This document shows positions 17,001-24,891 of a stretch of 33,747 nucleotides of DNA, piece after piece. How positions within the stretch are numbered: position 1 is the stretch's first letter; each line of letters starts with the position of its first letter. The translations under genes and the position numbers were made by a program. The DNA is taken from the NCBI GenBank assembly GCA_046294625.1, contig JBKBKN010000029.1:1-33747 (forward strand). Reading direction: 5' to 3'. The DNA comes from JBKBKN01 sp046294625. Its GTDB lineage: Bacteria > Bacteroidota > Bacteroidia > M30B66. A model generated the notes under the pieces. The model ran no database searches and was not told the origin of the DNA. It worked only from the letters and a program-made list of their open reading frames with translations.

Positions 17001-17716
17001 AAAAATGTTTCCACACAAGCGTCAACTTTTTCGATCGAAATGTTTTTCATTTCACCTGTGTTAATCCCCAACATAATCTGATCACCTACCAGATATAGTC
17101 GCAGACTGTATTCCCCATTGTCGGATGTGTAATTCCAACTCGATTTGTTTATTACCTGATAGAATTTATTGTTTATGATTAGCTGAAAAGTGCAATCAAC
17201 ACGGTTGTTTTGCCAAAAATCTAGTTCTTTTAAGTTGATGTTATGATCTGATGTGCTAAAATTATTCGGGTCCTTATCTTGATCCTGGTCTTCTTGCTGC
17301 TCTGGCGGGTTGGTAAAGATTTCACTGCTGTTTTTTTGCTTTTTTTGAAATATTTTTTTTAGAATATTAACCGGAGTTTTTAAATGGTAAGCTCTTTCGG
17401 GCCTTACCGAAGCTTCAACTCCTGCTGCGCTTATCTCCTTAAGTTTATTTTGAAGCAATTCAAGATATGCGGAGTCTGCAATTTCTTTACCTTGTTGTTG
17501 CAGAAAAAGCTTGATGTGTCTACCTTTTTCGGTTCGCAAGTTTTTAATTTTCATTAGCAGCTTGCGGAGTTCATCAGAAAAACGGGAAATACTGATCTCT
17601 CGGGATAAACTGAGCAGATATTCCTGCGAATTGAGCTGAATTAATTGTAACTCCTTTGCCATTTGCCTTTTGTAAATTAGAATATTCGAAGCATTATTGC
17701 TTAAACCATACGACAT
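14036..17716 (-). CDS. Hybrid sensor histidine kinase with two receiver domains
   Basis: 1226 residues, no clear membrane segment, so probably a soluble sensor. Order: an unassigned region (1 to about 390), with a part around residues 170-335 (QIIDARRLKMIPRSVQKEFE, Asp252) that loosely resembles STAS/SpoIIAA-like sensor modules; a helical segment at about 370-430; PAS 1 (about 445-565); PAS 2 with PAC (about 575-695, GIIYVNKAFLDMFGF); HisKA with His717 in MATMSHEIRTPMNG; HATPase_c with N box NLIGNAIKFTE, DTGIGIP and GTGLGLAICKRL; REC 1 with Asp1003 (IIDMKMPGMDG); and REC 2 with Asp1146 (MMDVQMPEMDG). There is no HPt domain, so phosphorelay to a separate partner is expected. No output regulator is adjacent. 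The gene is 95 bases downstream of the WbqC-like gene on the same strand. ATG 17716 is used; Met19 is an alternative start. Signal unknown. Confidence 0.93.
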   Translation of the reverse strand: MSYGLSNNASNILIYKRQMAKELQLIQLNSQEYLLSLSREISISRFSDELRKLLMKIKNLRTEKGRHIKLFLQQQGKEIADSAYLELLQNKLKEISAAGVEASVRPERAYHLKTPVNILKKIFQKKQKNSSEIFTNPPEQQEDQDQDKDPNNFSTSDHNINLKELDFWQNNRVDCTFQLIINNKFYQVINKSSWNYTSDNGEYSLRLYLVGDQIMLGINTGEMKNISIEKVDACVETFFNDNQLEKAVQIIDARRLKMIPRSVQKEFESHQIKFKSNWIHSYHIATGFSLSVVKIYAKLKPALFQNFSACETISEAISNADKGIKPTWNPLTKDDLILRENIETDPHYLLKNLSKNDLIRIVNDKNDELTQFKKIQRSKIIDLQNMISSIMMGAENDSIYKDFGKNDPFNGLCDAIKSFTQSMKDIKLTEENSNKENEVSYKQGDFLNLRSVLDNTDDDIYLVNNKFELIDFNTNFETSFYAKYGVFPEKGKSIIELIPETFDDCRKKLEERLPKVQQGLQRTYYDRKHNGVYEKIDEVKYYPLKRNGMVIGISVHSRDCTDQHKSQEILKQNQQLLESINKNIKEGIYRSTPDKGIIYVNKAFLDMFGFENQQEAIKTPSRNLYVDSKRRSELIELLDTYGSFTNQEVLFRKKDGTSFLCLLSSMKSVDGDGNVYYDGAIRDITEIKEIEKEIIRSKEIAEAATRAKSDFMATMSHEIRTPMNGVIGMTSLLLETPLNEQQRDYLQTIKISGDHLLNIINDILDFSKIESGHLELELAPFDLNNCVEEVMNLFSGRAYEKGLEIFFKADQQAHYHLIGDLTRIRQILSNLIGNAIKFTEKGEIIINIQKVNEDENQVRLRFSISDTGIGIPADKQDKLFKPFSQVDNSTTRKFGGTGLGLAICKRLVELMGGELEVVSKQGQGSTFWFELDLKLTEPVENKLLERSSLKGKKALIVDDNQTNLTILKQHLEGVEMQVTAIKDPIKALEMLRSDKRFDIGIIDMKMPGMDGIMFGRQVNEIYSKKQLPLVLYSSIGHILSRTDLNKYFVAHISKPIKQEQLIMKLCEILVDEGQEKQLDVKSIQQTKESFALKYPMKILVAEDNLINQKLAEKMLESFGYKVDIVINGLEALEALRKNAYDLIMMDVQMPEMDGLEATRIIRESLEFKQQPFIVAMTANALRGDRDICIEAGMNDYISKPIQMNILEETLLRCGKLINEAMQSKDL

Positions 17717-17811
17717 TTAGATTGATTTAGTTGCAAATAAATGTGCTTAGTTGGCTTTAAAATTCTAATTTAAGACAAATGGTCTATCGTATCATTTGGT
17801 GTATCATGCAG

Positions 17812-18417
17812 TTATTCCAAATATTTCCAACTTTCAGGACCATGCAGGAATAGCAGTTCTATAGCAGATGTTTTTAGATACCGATCTTGATGAGGTTTGC
17901 TAGTCGATGCTAAACCCTCCACCGATGGGATTGCTTTTTTAGGATGAATGGAAAAGCGCAGATCGATTGCCGTTTCTGGTTTCAGTTCAAACTTACCGGT
18001 GAAAGCCGGTTTAAATAATATTTCCATATCTGCACAAAGTGCTTCCAGTAGCATTTGATTAAATTCCATCAGGTATTCCGGTGCGTTTTTTATTCGATAA
18101 AAATATTCATCGGCATAATATTCGAAATATGGCGCCTGCCCATAAGCGGTTTGCAAAGCACCAATGTGTTGTTTTTGCCAAGCATGTTTGTAGTCGATAC
18201 AAATTGCTGAAATGGGCGTTTGGTCGGGCGCATGCTTTACAGGAATGTTTAAATTCTGTGGCCCTTGCGTATCGTAAATAACAGCCCGATTTCTAAAACT
18301 TTGCTTCTGATAATGTTCATGCGCTTCAATGATTACATTTGGGGAATTTGCAATGCACATCATGTAAAAGACTGGTGGCAGGTAGGAAGTGCTCAGAAGA
18401 ATATTCGATTCCGTCAT
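17812..18417 (-). CDS. WbqC-family protein
   Basis: 201 residues. The family pattern is plain: LSTSYLPPVFYMMCIANSP at the start, then IEAHEHYQKQSFRNRAVIYD (family E.YQKQ..RNR..I) and QNLNIPV (residues about 55-61). WbqC proteins occur in Bacteroidota and in O-antigen clusters elsewhere, with an uncertain role, possibly linked to transferase reactions. No signal peptide. The start overlaps the stop of the signal peptidase I gene by 4 bases (ATGA at 18414-18417), which indicates translational coupling. No polysaccharide genes are next to it here, so context does not support a specific O-antigen role. Confidence 0.8.
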   Translation of the reverse strand: MTESNILLSTSYLPPVFYMMCIANSPNVIIEAHEHYQKQSFRNRAVIYDTQGPQNLNIPVKHAPDQTPISAICIDYKHAWQKQHIGALQTAYGQAPYFEYYADEYFYRIKNAPEYLMEFNQMLLEALCADMEILFKPAFTGKFELKPETAIDLRFSIHPKKAIPSVEGLASTSKPHQDRYLKTSAIELLFLHGPESWKYLE

Positions 18418-19478
18418 TCTATTCGGCTAAAAATTCTGTTCCACCTTATTTTTAAACCATTTGGCGAGAATTTGTTGTAGCTGAATCCAACAAACAATGC
18501 TTTGCCTACAATGTGATTTTCCGGAACGAAGCCCCAAAATCTAGAATCGGCCGATTGATCGCGATTGTCGCCCAAAACGAAATAGTAGTCCATCTCAAAA
18601 GTGTATTCATCCGTAAGATTTCCATCTATTGATGCCTGCTTTCCTGCCCATTTTAGATCATGCTTTTCATAGGTTTCAATTATTCTGCGATAAAGCGCTA
18701 CGGTGGTATCATTTAGCTTCACCTTCATTCCTTTGAAAGGGATAAGTACCGGGCCAAAGAAGTCAGCATTATAAGGAAGTATTTCTTCATTGGGGAACAC
18801 GTGGGCATGAAAATCGCCTTTCTTGGAAATGAGTGGTTGTACATCAAATATGTAATTGGTTTTTCTAAGTTGTTCCGTAAGTGTGTCGGTGAGCGGAAAG
18901 AGATAATCATTTAAGTTGGAGAGCTTACCACCTTCAGTTATCCCTAAGGAGTCCATCCAGGCTGGGTCAAGCTCTTTTGACGAGCGTAGTTTTCGGTTAA
19001 TCTGGATTTGAGCTTTTTCATGCATCAGTGAGTCATTGATCCTGATTCTTTTTGCCACCACTTCGATTAATTCGCCGGGCAGTCCCACACATCGCTTCAC
19101 GTAATAACTTCTTTTATCGACAGGACGTTCATTTTCCATGGGGTAATTAAACACTAATACATCGTTTCGTTTTATTTCTGTGAAGCCTGGTAAGCGAAAG
19201 TAGGGGAGTGTGATGCCATCCCAATAGGCTTTTCTACTCTTGCTGAAGGGCAGGGTTTGATGCATGAAAGGCATTGCAATGGGAGTCATTGGAATGCGTG
19301 CACCATAATGATATTTGCTGATGAAAATAAAATCTCCAGCCTGTAAGGTCGGTTCCATTGATTGAGAAGGGATAAAAAATCCCTGCAAGATGAAAATACG
19401 AATCATGCCTGCTATGAGCACCGCGATGAACAGGGCTAGTGTCCATTCTCTCAATTGCTTCAACATGATTTTTTTCAT
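18414..19478 (-). CDS. lepB: Signal peptidase I
   Basis: 354 residues from ATG 19478. Inner-membrane serine-lysine endopeptidase that cuts signal peptides from Sec-exported proteins. One membrane helix at about residues 12-31, then box B with the nucleophile Ser40 in IPSQSMEPT, the general base Lys128 in YYVKRCVG, and box E GDNRDQSADSRFWGFVP near residues 310-326. The segment between the two catalytic residues and the later insertion (about residues 140-290) are long, as in Bacteroidota LepB. A GTG further upstream (19595) would add 39 residues with no family match before the helix, so ATG 19478 is preferred; Met5 is also possible. Downstream it is coupled to the WbqC-like gene. The many secreted proteins in this window would be its substrates. 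Confidence 0.93.
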   Translation of the reverse strand: MKKIMLKQLREWTLALFIAVLIAGMIRIFILQGFFIPSQSMEPTLQAGDFIFISKYHYGARIPMTPIAMPFMHQTLPFSKSRKAYWDGITLPYFRLPGFTEIKRNDVLVFNYPMENERPVDKRSYYVKRCVGLPGELIEVVAKRIRINDSLMHEKAQIQINRKLRSSKELDPAWMDSLGITEGGKLSNLNDYLFPLTDTLTEQLRKTNYIFDVQPLISKKGDFHAHVFPNEEILPYNADFFGPVLIPFKGMKVKLNDTTVALYRRIIETYEKHDLKWAGKQASIDGNLTDEYTFEMDYYFVLGDNRDQSADSRFWGFVPENHIVGKALFVGFSYNKFSPNGLKIRWNRIFSRIE

Positions 19479-19611
19479 AGCCTTACTGTATTTCGTAATA
19501 CGAATTGCATGGTGTAAAGTTAGCTTTTCTAAAAAACGTGTTGAACTCATCCTAATTTGTTGAATTCTGTTTATCAAATTTCTGTCGCTTACCACTCCAT
19601 GTCATCCCAAT

Positions 19612-19639
19612 AAAAAAGCCTCGAAAATGCGAGGCTTTT
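19612..19639 (-). terminator. Rho-independent terminator after the T9SS protein gene at 19663
   Basis: Stem GCCTCG/CGAGGC (19618-19623, 19630-19635), loop of 6, flanked by an A run at 19612-19617, which is the T run on the minus strand. It lies 23 bases beyond the stop of the minus-strand gene and separates it from lepB. Confidence 0.85.
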
Positions 19640-19662
19640 CTAATCATATTTTTTAAAGTCAA

Positions 19663-20706
19663 TTATTTGGCGATCGAAATTTTAGAAGTTCCAATCACTT
19701 GACCTTTGTTGTCTTGAATGCGTAATGTGTAAAAGCCTGTTGCAAGTGATGATGTATTCAATACATGGTTGCTTGTGCTGGTATGTTGTGTATCAACTAA
19801 ACGACCTGCGCTGTCAAAAATCATGATTTGCAATGGTCTACGTTCTTCGGTTTTGATGTTTACCACATCAGTGGCCGGGTTAGGGAAGGTTTGAATCATT
19901 TGCTCAGCTACAGGCTTTTCTATGCCAACAGTGCCGCTTGCATAATGCTGAACGGTGAAGCCTGTTTGGTTACCTTCTTCATCTACATTTGTTTGAGCAA
20001 TGAGCACCGGTGCACCAACGCTAGGATTTAGGTAATATAAAATATTGCTGTTGTTAGTGCTGATATCTAATACTTGCCAACCTGTAACAGCAGTGAGAAA
20101 CAGCAAAGTATCACTGGATGTGATTGTTTGAATTTTTCTGATACAAGGATAAGTTCCTGAAGGAATGGTAACAGAACCCCAAGAGTCTACAATAAAGTTG
20201 TAAGTAACACCTGAAGAAATTCTCACAGAATCAATTCCAGGCTGTTCCGGATTAAAGGTAATAGAATAGCTGAAATTACTGTCATAACTGTTAGTGTAAG
20301 CAAGCGGGAAGCGATAAGTTCTGGCTTCGTTACTAAATCTTGCTAACAAGTTGAATGGTTCGCCTGCTGCCTGACCTACTTCGAATACCCCATCATTATC
20401 AACTCGGTTGAAAGTGTAGTTTTCGCCTGATTTTATTGCAATATTTGCCGTTGGAAAATTGGCTGCAAATGGAGTAGATGCAGGGCTAACGTATTCTAGT
20501 CCGGCAATACCGTGTATGGCAAGTTGTGAAAAATCCCATGTCTGATTGGTTCCACCTTGAATAGAAAAATTTGTTCCTAAAGTGTCTACGTTATACATAA
20601 CAGAAGAACCCACATTGGGATAGTTAGCAGCACCAAAGGTTACTTGTGCCTTAGTCACTTGAGCCATGCCTAAAAGCATGAACGAAAAGGTGTATAATTT
20701 TTTCAT
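19663..20706 (-). CDS. Secreted protein with T9SS type A sorting domain
   Basis: 347 residues. Signal peptide at about residues 1-20 (YTFSFMLLGMAQVTKAQ). The central 230 residues are beta-rich with the pattern TFGAANYPNVGSSVMYNVD, NQTWDFSQL and SWGSVTIPSGTYPCIRK. This arrangement is common in Bacteroidota secreted proteins of unknown function. The last 75 or so residues (IQTFPNPATDVVNIKTE, IFDSAGRLVDTQ, LATGFYTLRIQ) are a type A T9SS sorting domain, so it is probably placed on the surface or released. It forms its own transcription unit with a terminator at 19612-19639. Molecular role not recognised. Confidence 0.85.
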   Translation of the reverse strand: MKKLYTFSFMLLGMAQVTKAQVTFGAANYPNVGSSVMYNVDTLGTNFSIQGGTNQTWDFSQLAIHGIAGLEYVSPASTPFAANFPTANIAIKSGENYTFNRVDNDGVFEVGQAAGEPFNLLARFSNEARTYRFPLAYTNSYDSNFSYSITFNPEQPGIDSVRISSGVTYNFIVDSWGSVTIPSGTYPCIRKIQTITSSDTLLFLTAVTGWQVLDISTNNSNILYYLNPSVGAPVLIAQTNVDEEGNQTGFTVQHYASGTVGIEKPVAEQMIQTFPNPATDVVNIKTEERRPLQIMIFDSAGRLVDTQHTSTSNHVLNTSSLATGFYTLRIQDNKGQVIGTSKISIAK

Positions 20707-20946
20707 AGCGAATTATGTTTCTTGCAAATGTATCGTAATGTGCTAATGAGCTTGACTTCAGGCGATTTCAAGTTATGAAAAGAGTTATTCACAGAAAGAC
20801 TGTTGCCGCAAAATCATGATCAAATGTTAATTTCGGATATAAATAGTGTTAATAATCTTGTATAGATTTTGTTTAGGCATTGTATTTTCAGGTGTTTACA
20901 GGTTTATTTGTCAGCACTTGATGGTTAACATTTTTTAGGTGATTGC

Positions 20947-20979
20947 TTTTGTTAGTTGATTGCTGAGTCTGTTAATTTG
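20947..20979 (+). promoter_or_regulatory. Candidate promoter of the bat operon
   Basis: TTTTG (20947-20951), a 20-base spacer and TTAATTTG (20972-20979) fit the Bacteroidota -33/-7 pattern (TTTG, TAnnTTTG) with one -7 mismatch. Transcription would start about 15 bases before the moxR ATG at 21003. It lies in a 296-base divergent intergenic region (20707-21002) that is otherwise AT-rich and shows no gene. Confidence 0.4.
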
Positions 20980-21002
20980 CGCTACCTAAAAATAAACCTA
21001 AC

Positions 21003-21989
21003 ATGACTGATATTCAGGAATTAAATGCACGAATAGAAAAAGAAAGCGCTTTTGTAGAACTACTAAATCTGGAAATTGAGAAGGTTATTGTTGGACAGAA
21101 ATACATGGTTGACCGTCTGCTGATTGGTTTGCTATCGAATGGCCACATACTGCTTGAAGGTGTTCCTGGTTTAGCCAAAACGCTTGCAATTAAAACTCTT
21201 GCTCAATCGATCAATGCAAAATTCAGCAGAATTCAATTTACACCTGATTTATTGCCTGCCGACCTTATTGGCACTATGATTTACAATCAGAAGAAAGAAG
21301 AATTCTATGTTAAGCATGGTCCGGTATTTGCTAATTTTATCCTTGCTGATGAAATCAACCGTGCACCGGCAAAAGTACAAAGTGCCCTGCTGGAGGCCAT
21401 GCAAGAGCGGCAGGTTACGATAGGCGAAACCACCTTTAAATTGCCGGAACCTTTTTTGGTACTAGCTACCATGAATCCTGTGGAGCAGGAGGGGACCTAT
21501 CCGCTGCCAGAAGCACAGGTCGATCGTTTCATGCTCAAAGTAGTGCTTGGCTACCCATCAAAAGAAGAAGAAGCGAAAATCATTCGACAGAACATTGCCA
21601 AGCAGTTCCCAGGAGCAAGTCAAGTAGTGAGCCAAGAACAGATTTTGAAAGCGAGAGAAGTGGTTCGCGATGTTTACATGGATGAGAAGATTGAAAAGTA
21701 TATCGTAGACATTGTTTTCGCTACACGTTTCCCACAGAATCATGGACTGATTAAACTTCAGCCTTTAATCAGCTTTGGCGCATCGCCACGTGCCAGCATC
21801 AATCTGGCTTTGGCAGCAAAGGCTTATGCTTTTATTAAACGCAGGGGATATGTAATACCGGAAGATGTAAGGGCGGTATGTATGGATGTTTTACGTCACA
21901 GAATCGGATTGACTTACGAAGCTGAAGCAGAAAATATTACTTCAGAAAACATTGTAAGTGAAATTCTCAACTCGGTAGAAGTACCATAA
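21003..21989 (+). CDS. MoxR-family AAA+ ATPase, first gene of the bat operon
   Basis: 328 residues, cytosolic. MoxR ATPases act as chaperone-like motors, usually with VWA-domain partners, which follow directly here. Walker A GVPGLAKT (residues 53-60, the MoxR form with Ala before Lys), Walker B ILADEINRAP (113-122), sensor 1 LVLATMNPVEQEGTYPLPEAQ, arginine finger VDRFMLK, and the C-terminal lid with FGASPRASINLALAAKAYA. Length is typical. It is the head of an eight-gene, same-strand run. A candidate promoter lies just upstream. The next gene begins 31 bases after the stop. Confidence 0.93.
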   Translation: MTDIQELNARIEKESAFVELLNLEIEKVIVGQKYMVDRLLIGLLSNGHILLEGVPGLAKTLAIKTLAQSINAKFSRIQFTPDLLPADLIGTMIYNQKKEEFYVKHGPVFANFILADEINRAPAKVQSALLEAMQERQVTIGETTFKLPEPFLVLATMNPVEQEGTYPLPEAQVDRFMLKVVLGYPSKEEEAKIIRQNIAKQFPGASQVVSQEQILKAREVVRDVYMDEKIEKYIVDIVFATRFPQNHGLIKLQPLISFGASPRASINLALAAKAYAFIKRRGYVIPEDVRAVCMDVLRHRIGLTYEAEAENITSENIVSEILNSVEVP

Positions 21990-22020
21990 TTATTTGCCAA
22001 ACTAAGTCACATTTCAGGTT

Positions 22021-22890
22021 TTGGAAACCAAGGAACTATTAAAACGGGTCAGAAAGATTGAAATAAAAAGCCGTGGACTCTCTTCGCAATTATTTTCAGG
22101 AGAGTATCACAGTGCATTCAAAGGGAGAGGTATGTCCTTCAGTGAAGTGCGGGAATATCAACCGGGTGACGATATTCGAAACATCGACTGGAATGTAACA
22201 GCCCGATTTAACCATCCTTATGTGAAAGTCTTTGAAGAAGAAAGGGAACTCACCATCATGCTTTTGGTAGATATGAGTGGCAGCGGAAGCTTCGGTACTC
22301 AAGGGCAGTTTAAACTTGAATTGATTACAGAGCTATGCGCTGTGATAGCATTTTCTGCGCTTCAAAATAATGATAAGGTAGGTGTTATCATTTTTACAAA
22401 CGGAATTGAAAAGTTTATTCCACCGAAAAAAGGAAGGAAACACGTGTTGCGAATTATCAGAGAGTTAATCGATTTTCAACCAAGCAACAACCAAACTGAT
22501 ATAGGTGAAGCACTTAGATATTTAATGAATGTGACGAAAAAAAGAAGTACAGTATTTTTGTTAAGCGATTTTTTTGATCGGGGCTATGAAGACAGTCTAA
22601 AGATTACTGCGCAGAAGCATGATTTGGTTGCATTGAAAATTTCAGATCCCAGAGAGCAGGAACTCCCTGATGTAGGCTTGGTAAAATTTATGGATGCAGA
22701 AACCGGAAAAACAATGTGGGTAGACACTTCGGATCGAAACATTCGTAAAGACTATAAGCTCAACCACAAAGAATCGGACCACTACACCAAAGTATTGCTC
22801 CGCAAAGCCGGAGTTGATTTTGCTGAGATTTCGACCAATAGGTCGTATGTGAATCCATTGATCAATCTATTTAAACGGAGGGGAAGATGA
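22021..22890 (+). CDS. DUF58-domain protein (VWA-like), bat operon
   Basis: 289 residues, cytosolic. DUF58 proteins carry a VWA-like fold and regularly pair with MoxR ATPases. Visible features are the N-terminal family block SGEYHSAFKGRGMSFSEVREYQPGDDIRNIDWNVTAR and a MIDAS-like D-x-S-x-S at Asp84-Ser86-Ser88 (LLVDMSGSGS). The start is a TTG at 22021: an in-frame stop lies 16 bases upstream, and the first ATG (codon 38) would remove the conserved opening ETKELLKRVRKIEIKSRGLS. The stop overlaps the next start by 4 bases (ATGA at 22887-22890). Confidence 0.9.
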   Translation: METKELLKRVRKIEIKSRGLSSQLFSGEYHSAFKGRGMSFSEVREYQPGDDIRNIDWNVTARFNHPYVKVFEEERELTIMLLVDMSGSGSFGTQGQFKLELITELCAVIAFSALQNNDKVGVIIFTNGIEKFIPPKKGRKHVLRIIRELIDFQPSNNQTDIGEALRYLMNVTKKRSTVFLLSDFFDRGYEDSLKITAQKHDLVALKISDPREQELPDVGLVKFMDAETGKTMWVDTSDRNIRKDYKLNHKESDHYTKVLLRKAGVDFAEISTNRSYVNPLINLFKRRGR

Positions 22891-23864
22891 GAAACAAGGT
22901 GTTCCATATCTTACTTTTTCATATTCTACTGATAGGTTCAGGGCACTTTTCTTTTGCTCAAAATTTTTCCATTAAAGCAGATAAATATAAAGCGCTCATT
23001 GGTCAGCATCTTCAAATTGAAATTACCACTCCAATTAATGATGGAGAAAGCATTGTTTGGACCGACTTAAGTCAAGATACCCTAGGCAGTTTTGAGATTA
23101 TCGATCGAGGCAAAATCGACACCTTAATTGGTCAGAATGGGGCTTCAGATCGGCTACAGCAAAAGCTCATTGTAACATGCTTCACACCGGGAATGCAAAA
23201 GTTTCCGAAGCTTCCCTTTCAATTAAGTGTGGCAGGAAGTGAGCAGTTAAAATCTGTTTTTACAGATGAATTGTTGATCGAAATTAGCACTGTTCAGGTT
23301 GATACAACCGAACAAATCAAGGAAATAAAAGATATTATGGCGGCACCATTTGACATTGATGAATGGTTGCCATGGATTGGGCTTGCTGCGCTTGCACTGC
23401 TGTTGATTGCTTTGGGCATTTGGTGGTATCTGAAACGAAAAGAGAAAGTAGCACCAACTATTACCACTATTCCCGCTATTCCGCCATATGATATCCTGAT
23501 TACTTCACTTAAGAGAATCAAGCAGGAAGAGCCATGGAAACAAGGTTATCTTAAGAAGTACTATTCTGAAGTTGCTGACGCCCTTCGCGTGTATATCGAA
23601 GATGAATGGAAGATAAGAGCCTTGGAACTCACCTCAGATGAAATATTAGGGATGTTAAAATCAAATCCTATATTCGACACAAGTTTCGACGATTTGAGAT
23701 TGATTTTTAAGAAAGCCGACCTAGTGAAATTTGCAAAGCATAAGCCCTTAGATCAGGAACATCTTGAATTAATTGAACGCGCATTTAAGGTGGCAGATTT
23801 GCTGGAACAAGAAAAACAAAAGAAGAAATCGCCCGCAAAAGAAGAAGGAGGAGCGCATGGTTGA
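22887..23864 (+). CDS. Membrane-anchored bat operon protein of unknown function
   Basis: 325 residues. Signal peptide at about 1-25 (FHILLIGSGHFSFAQ), a periplasmic beta-rich domain at about 26-155 (SIKADKYKALIGQHLQIEI, similar in style to BatD repeats), one membrane helix at 162-183 (PWIGLAALALLLIALGIWWYL) and a cytoplasmic tail with YLKKYYSEVADALRVYIEDEW. The tail resembles the C-terminal cytoplasmic part of BatD-type proteins. Such a gene commonly stands between the DUF58 gene and batA in Bacteroidota, and it has no established name that I can give. Translation is coupled at both ends: 4-base overlap upstream, 8-base overlap with batA. Confidence 0.85.
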   Translation: MRNKVFHILLFHILLIGSGHFSFAQNFSIKADKYKALIGQHLQIEITTPINDGESIVWTDLSQDTLGSFEIIDRGKIDTLIGQNGASDRLQQKLIVTCFTPGMQKFPKLPFQLSVAGSEQLKSVFTDELLIEISTVQVDTTEQIKEIKDIMAAPFDIDEWLPWIGLAALALLLIALGIWWYLKRKEKVAPTITTIPAIPPYDILITSLKRIKQEEPWKQGYLKKYYSEVADALRVYIEDEWKIRALELTSDEILGMLKSNPIFDTSFDDLRLIFKKADLVKFAKHKPLDQEHLELIERAFKVADLLEQEKQKKKSPAKEEGGAHG

Positions 23865-24888
23865 TTTGAACTCTTTTTCTCTTGATCGTTGGAAGGACAT
23901 TACGTTTTTATATCCATCATTGTTGTGGTTGTGGCTGATACTTCCTGTGCTCATCGCTTGGTATGTCTGGAAAGGAAAAAATAATAAATCTGAACTGATT
24001 ATTTCATCTTTTATGGGCTTTGAACGTTCCGGGCGATCCATATTGGTGAAGCTTATTCATGTTCCATTTATTTTAAGGTGCTTGACCATTGCATTACTTG
24101 TGCTGGTGGTAGCTAGACCGCAAACATCGCTCAATTGGAAAGATATTACCACAGAAGGAATAGACATCATGCTCTCGATTGATATTTCGAGCAGTATGCT
24201 AGCTAAGGATTTCACGCCTAATCGATTGGAAGCAAGCAAAGAAGTTGCGATAGAGTTTGTGCGTAACCGCCCCAACGACCGCATTGGTTTAGTTGTTTTT
24301 GCCAGAGACGCTTTCACTTCGGTTCCGCTAACGATTAATCATGATGTGTTGATCAACCAATTGTCATTAATTCAACCTAATATGCTCGACGATGGCACTG
24401 CGATAGGTTCCGGTCTGGCAACTTCTGTAAATCGCTTGCGAGAAAGCACCGCAAAGAGCAAGGTAGTCATTCTACTTACTGATGGAGTGAATAATTCCGG
24501 GTCTATCTCACCTCTTACGGCAGCAGAGATTGCTAAAACTTTCGGTGTGAGGGTTTATACGATTGGAGCCGGAGTAAAGGGCAAGGCTTATTCTCCCGTT
24601 GGAAAACAACCCAATGGGGAGTATATCTATGATTATGTAGATGTGAAAATCGATGAGGATCTATGTCAGAAAATTTCACAAATGACTGATGGCAAGTATT
24701 TCAGAGTAACGAACAAAGAACGTCTTCGTGAAGTATATGCGGAGATTGATGAGATGGAAAAAACAAAAATTGATGTAACGGAATATCGCTCAAAGAAAGA
24801 AGAGTTTTTTCCGTTTTTGCTGTTGGCGGGGATCATTTTCATTTTTGAATGGCTGTTAAGAAACACAATAATGCGCTCAATACCATAG
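23857..24888 (+). CDS. batA: BatA, von Willebrand A-domain membrane protein
   Basis: 344 residues from ATG 23857, which is preceded by a rare clear Shine-Dalgarno-like GGAGGAG; a more upstream ATG at 23773 would add 28 Lys/Arg-rich residues lying inside the previous gene. Two N-terminal membrane helices (about 19-36 and 65-86), a VWA domain (about 102-290) with a full MIDAS (Asp109-x-Ser111-x-Ser113, Thr181, Asp209 in LLTDG) and a C-terminal membrane helix. Named from the Bacteroides aerotolerance operon, where batABCDE loss lowers oxygen tolerance. It overlaps the preceding gene by 8 bases, and batB starts 3 bases after its stop. Confidence 0.9.
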   Translation: MVDLNSFSLDRWKDITFLYPSLLWLWLILPVLIAWYVWKGKNNKSELIISSFMGFERSGRSILVKLIHVPFILRCLTIALLVLVVARPQTSLNWKDITTEGIDIMLSIDISSSMLAKDFTPNRLEASKEVAIEFVRNRPNDRIGLVVFARDAFTSVPLTINHDVLINQLSLIQPNMLDDGTAIGSGLATSVNRLRESTAKSKVVILLTDGVNNSGSISPLTAAEIAKTFGVRVYTIGAGVKGKAYSPVGKQPNGEYIYDYVDVKIDEDLCQKISQMTDGKYFRVTNKERLREVYAEIDEMEKTKIDVTEYRSKKEEFFPFLLLAGIIFIFEWLLRNTIMRSIP

Positions 24889-24891
24889 AGG

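Noticed and set aside
19479..19595. GTG start giving signal peptidase I 39 more residues
   Set aside because: The added segment has no family similarity and would place a long charged stretch before the first membrane helix.
23773..23856. Upstream ATG extension of BatA by 28 residues
   Set aside because: The extra residues are Lys/Arg-rich, lie inside the previous gene, and precede a better ATG at 23857 with a GGAGGAG site.
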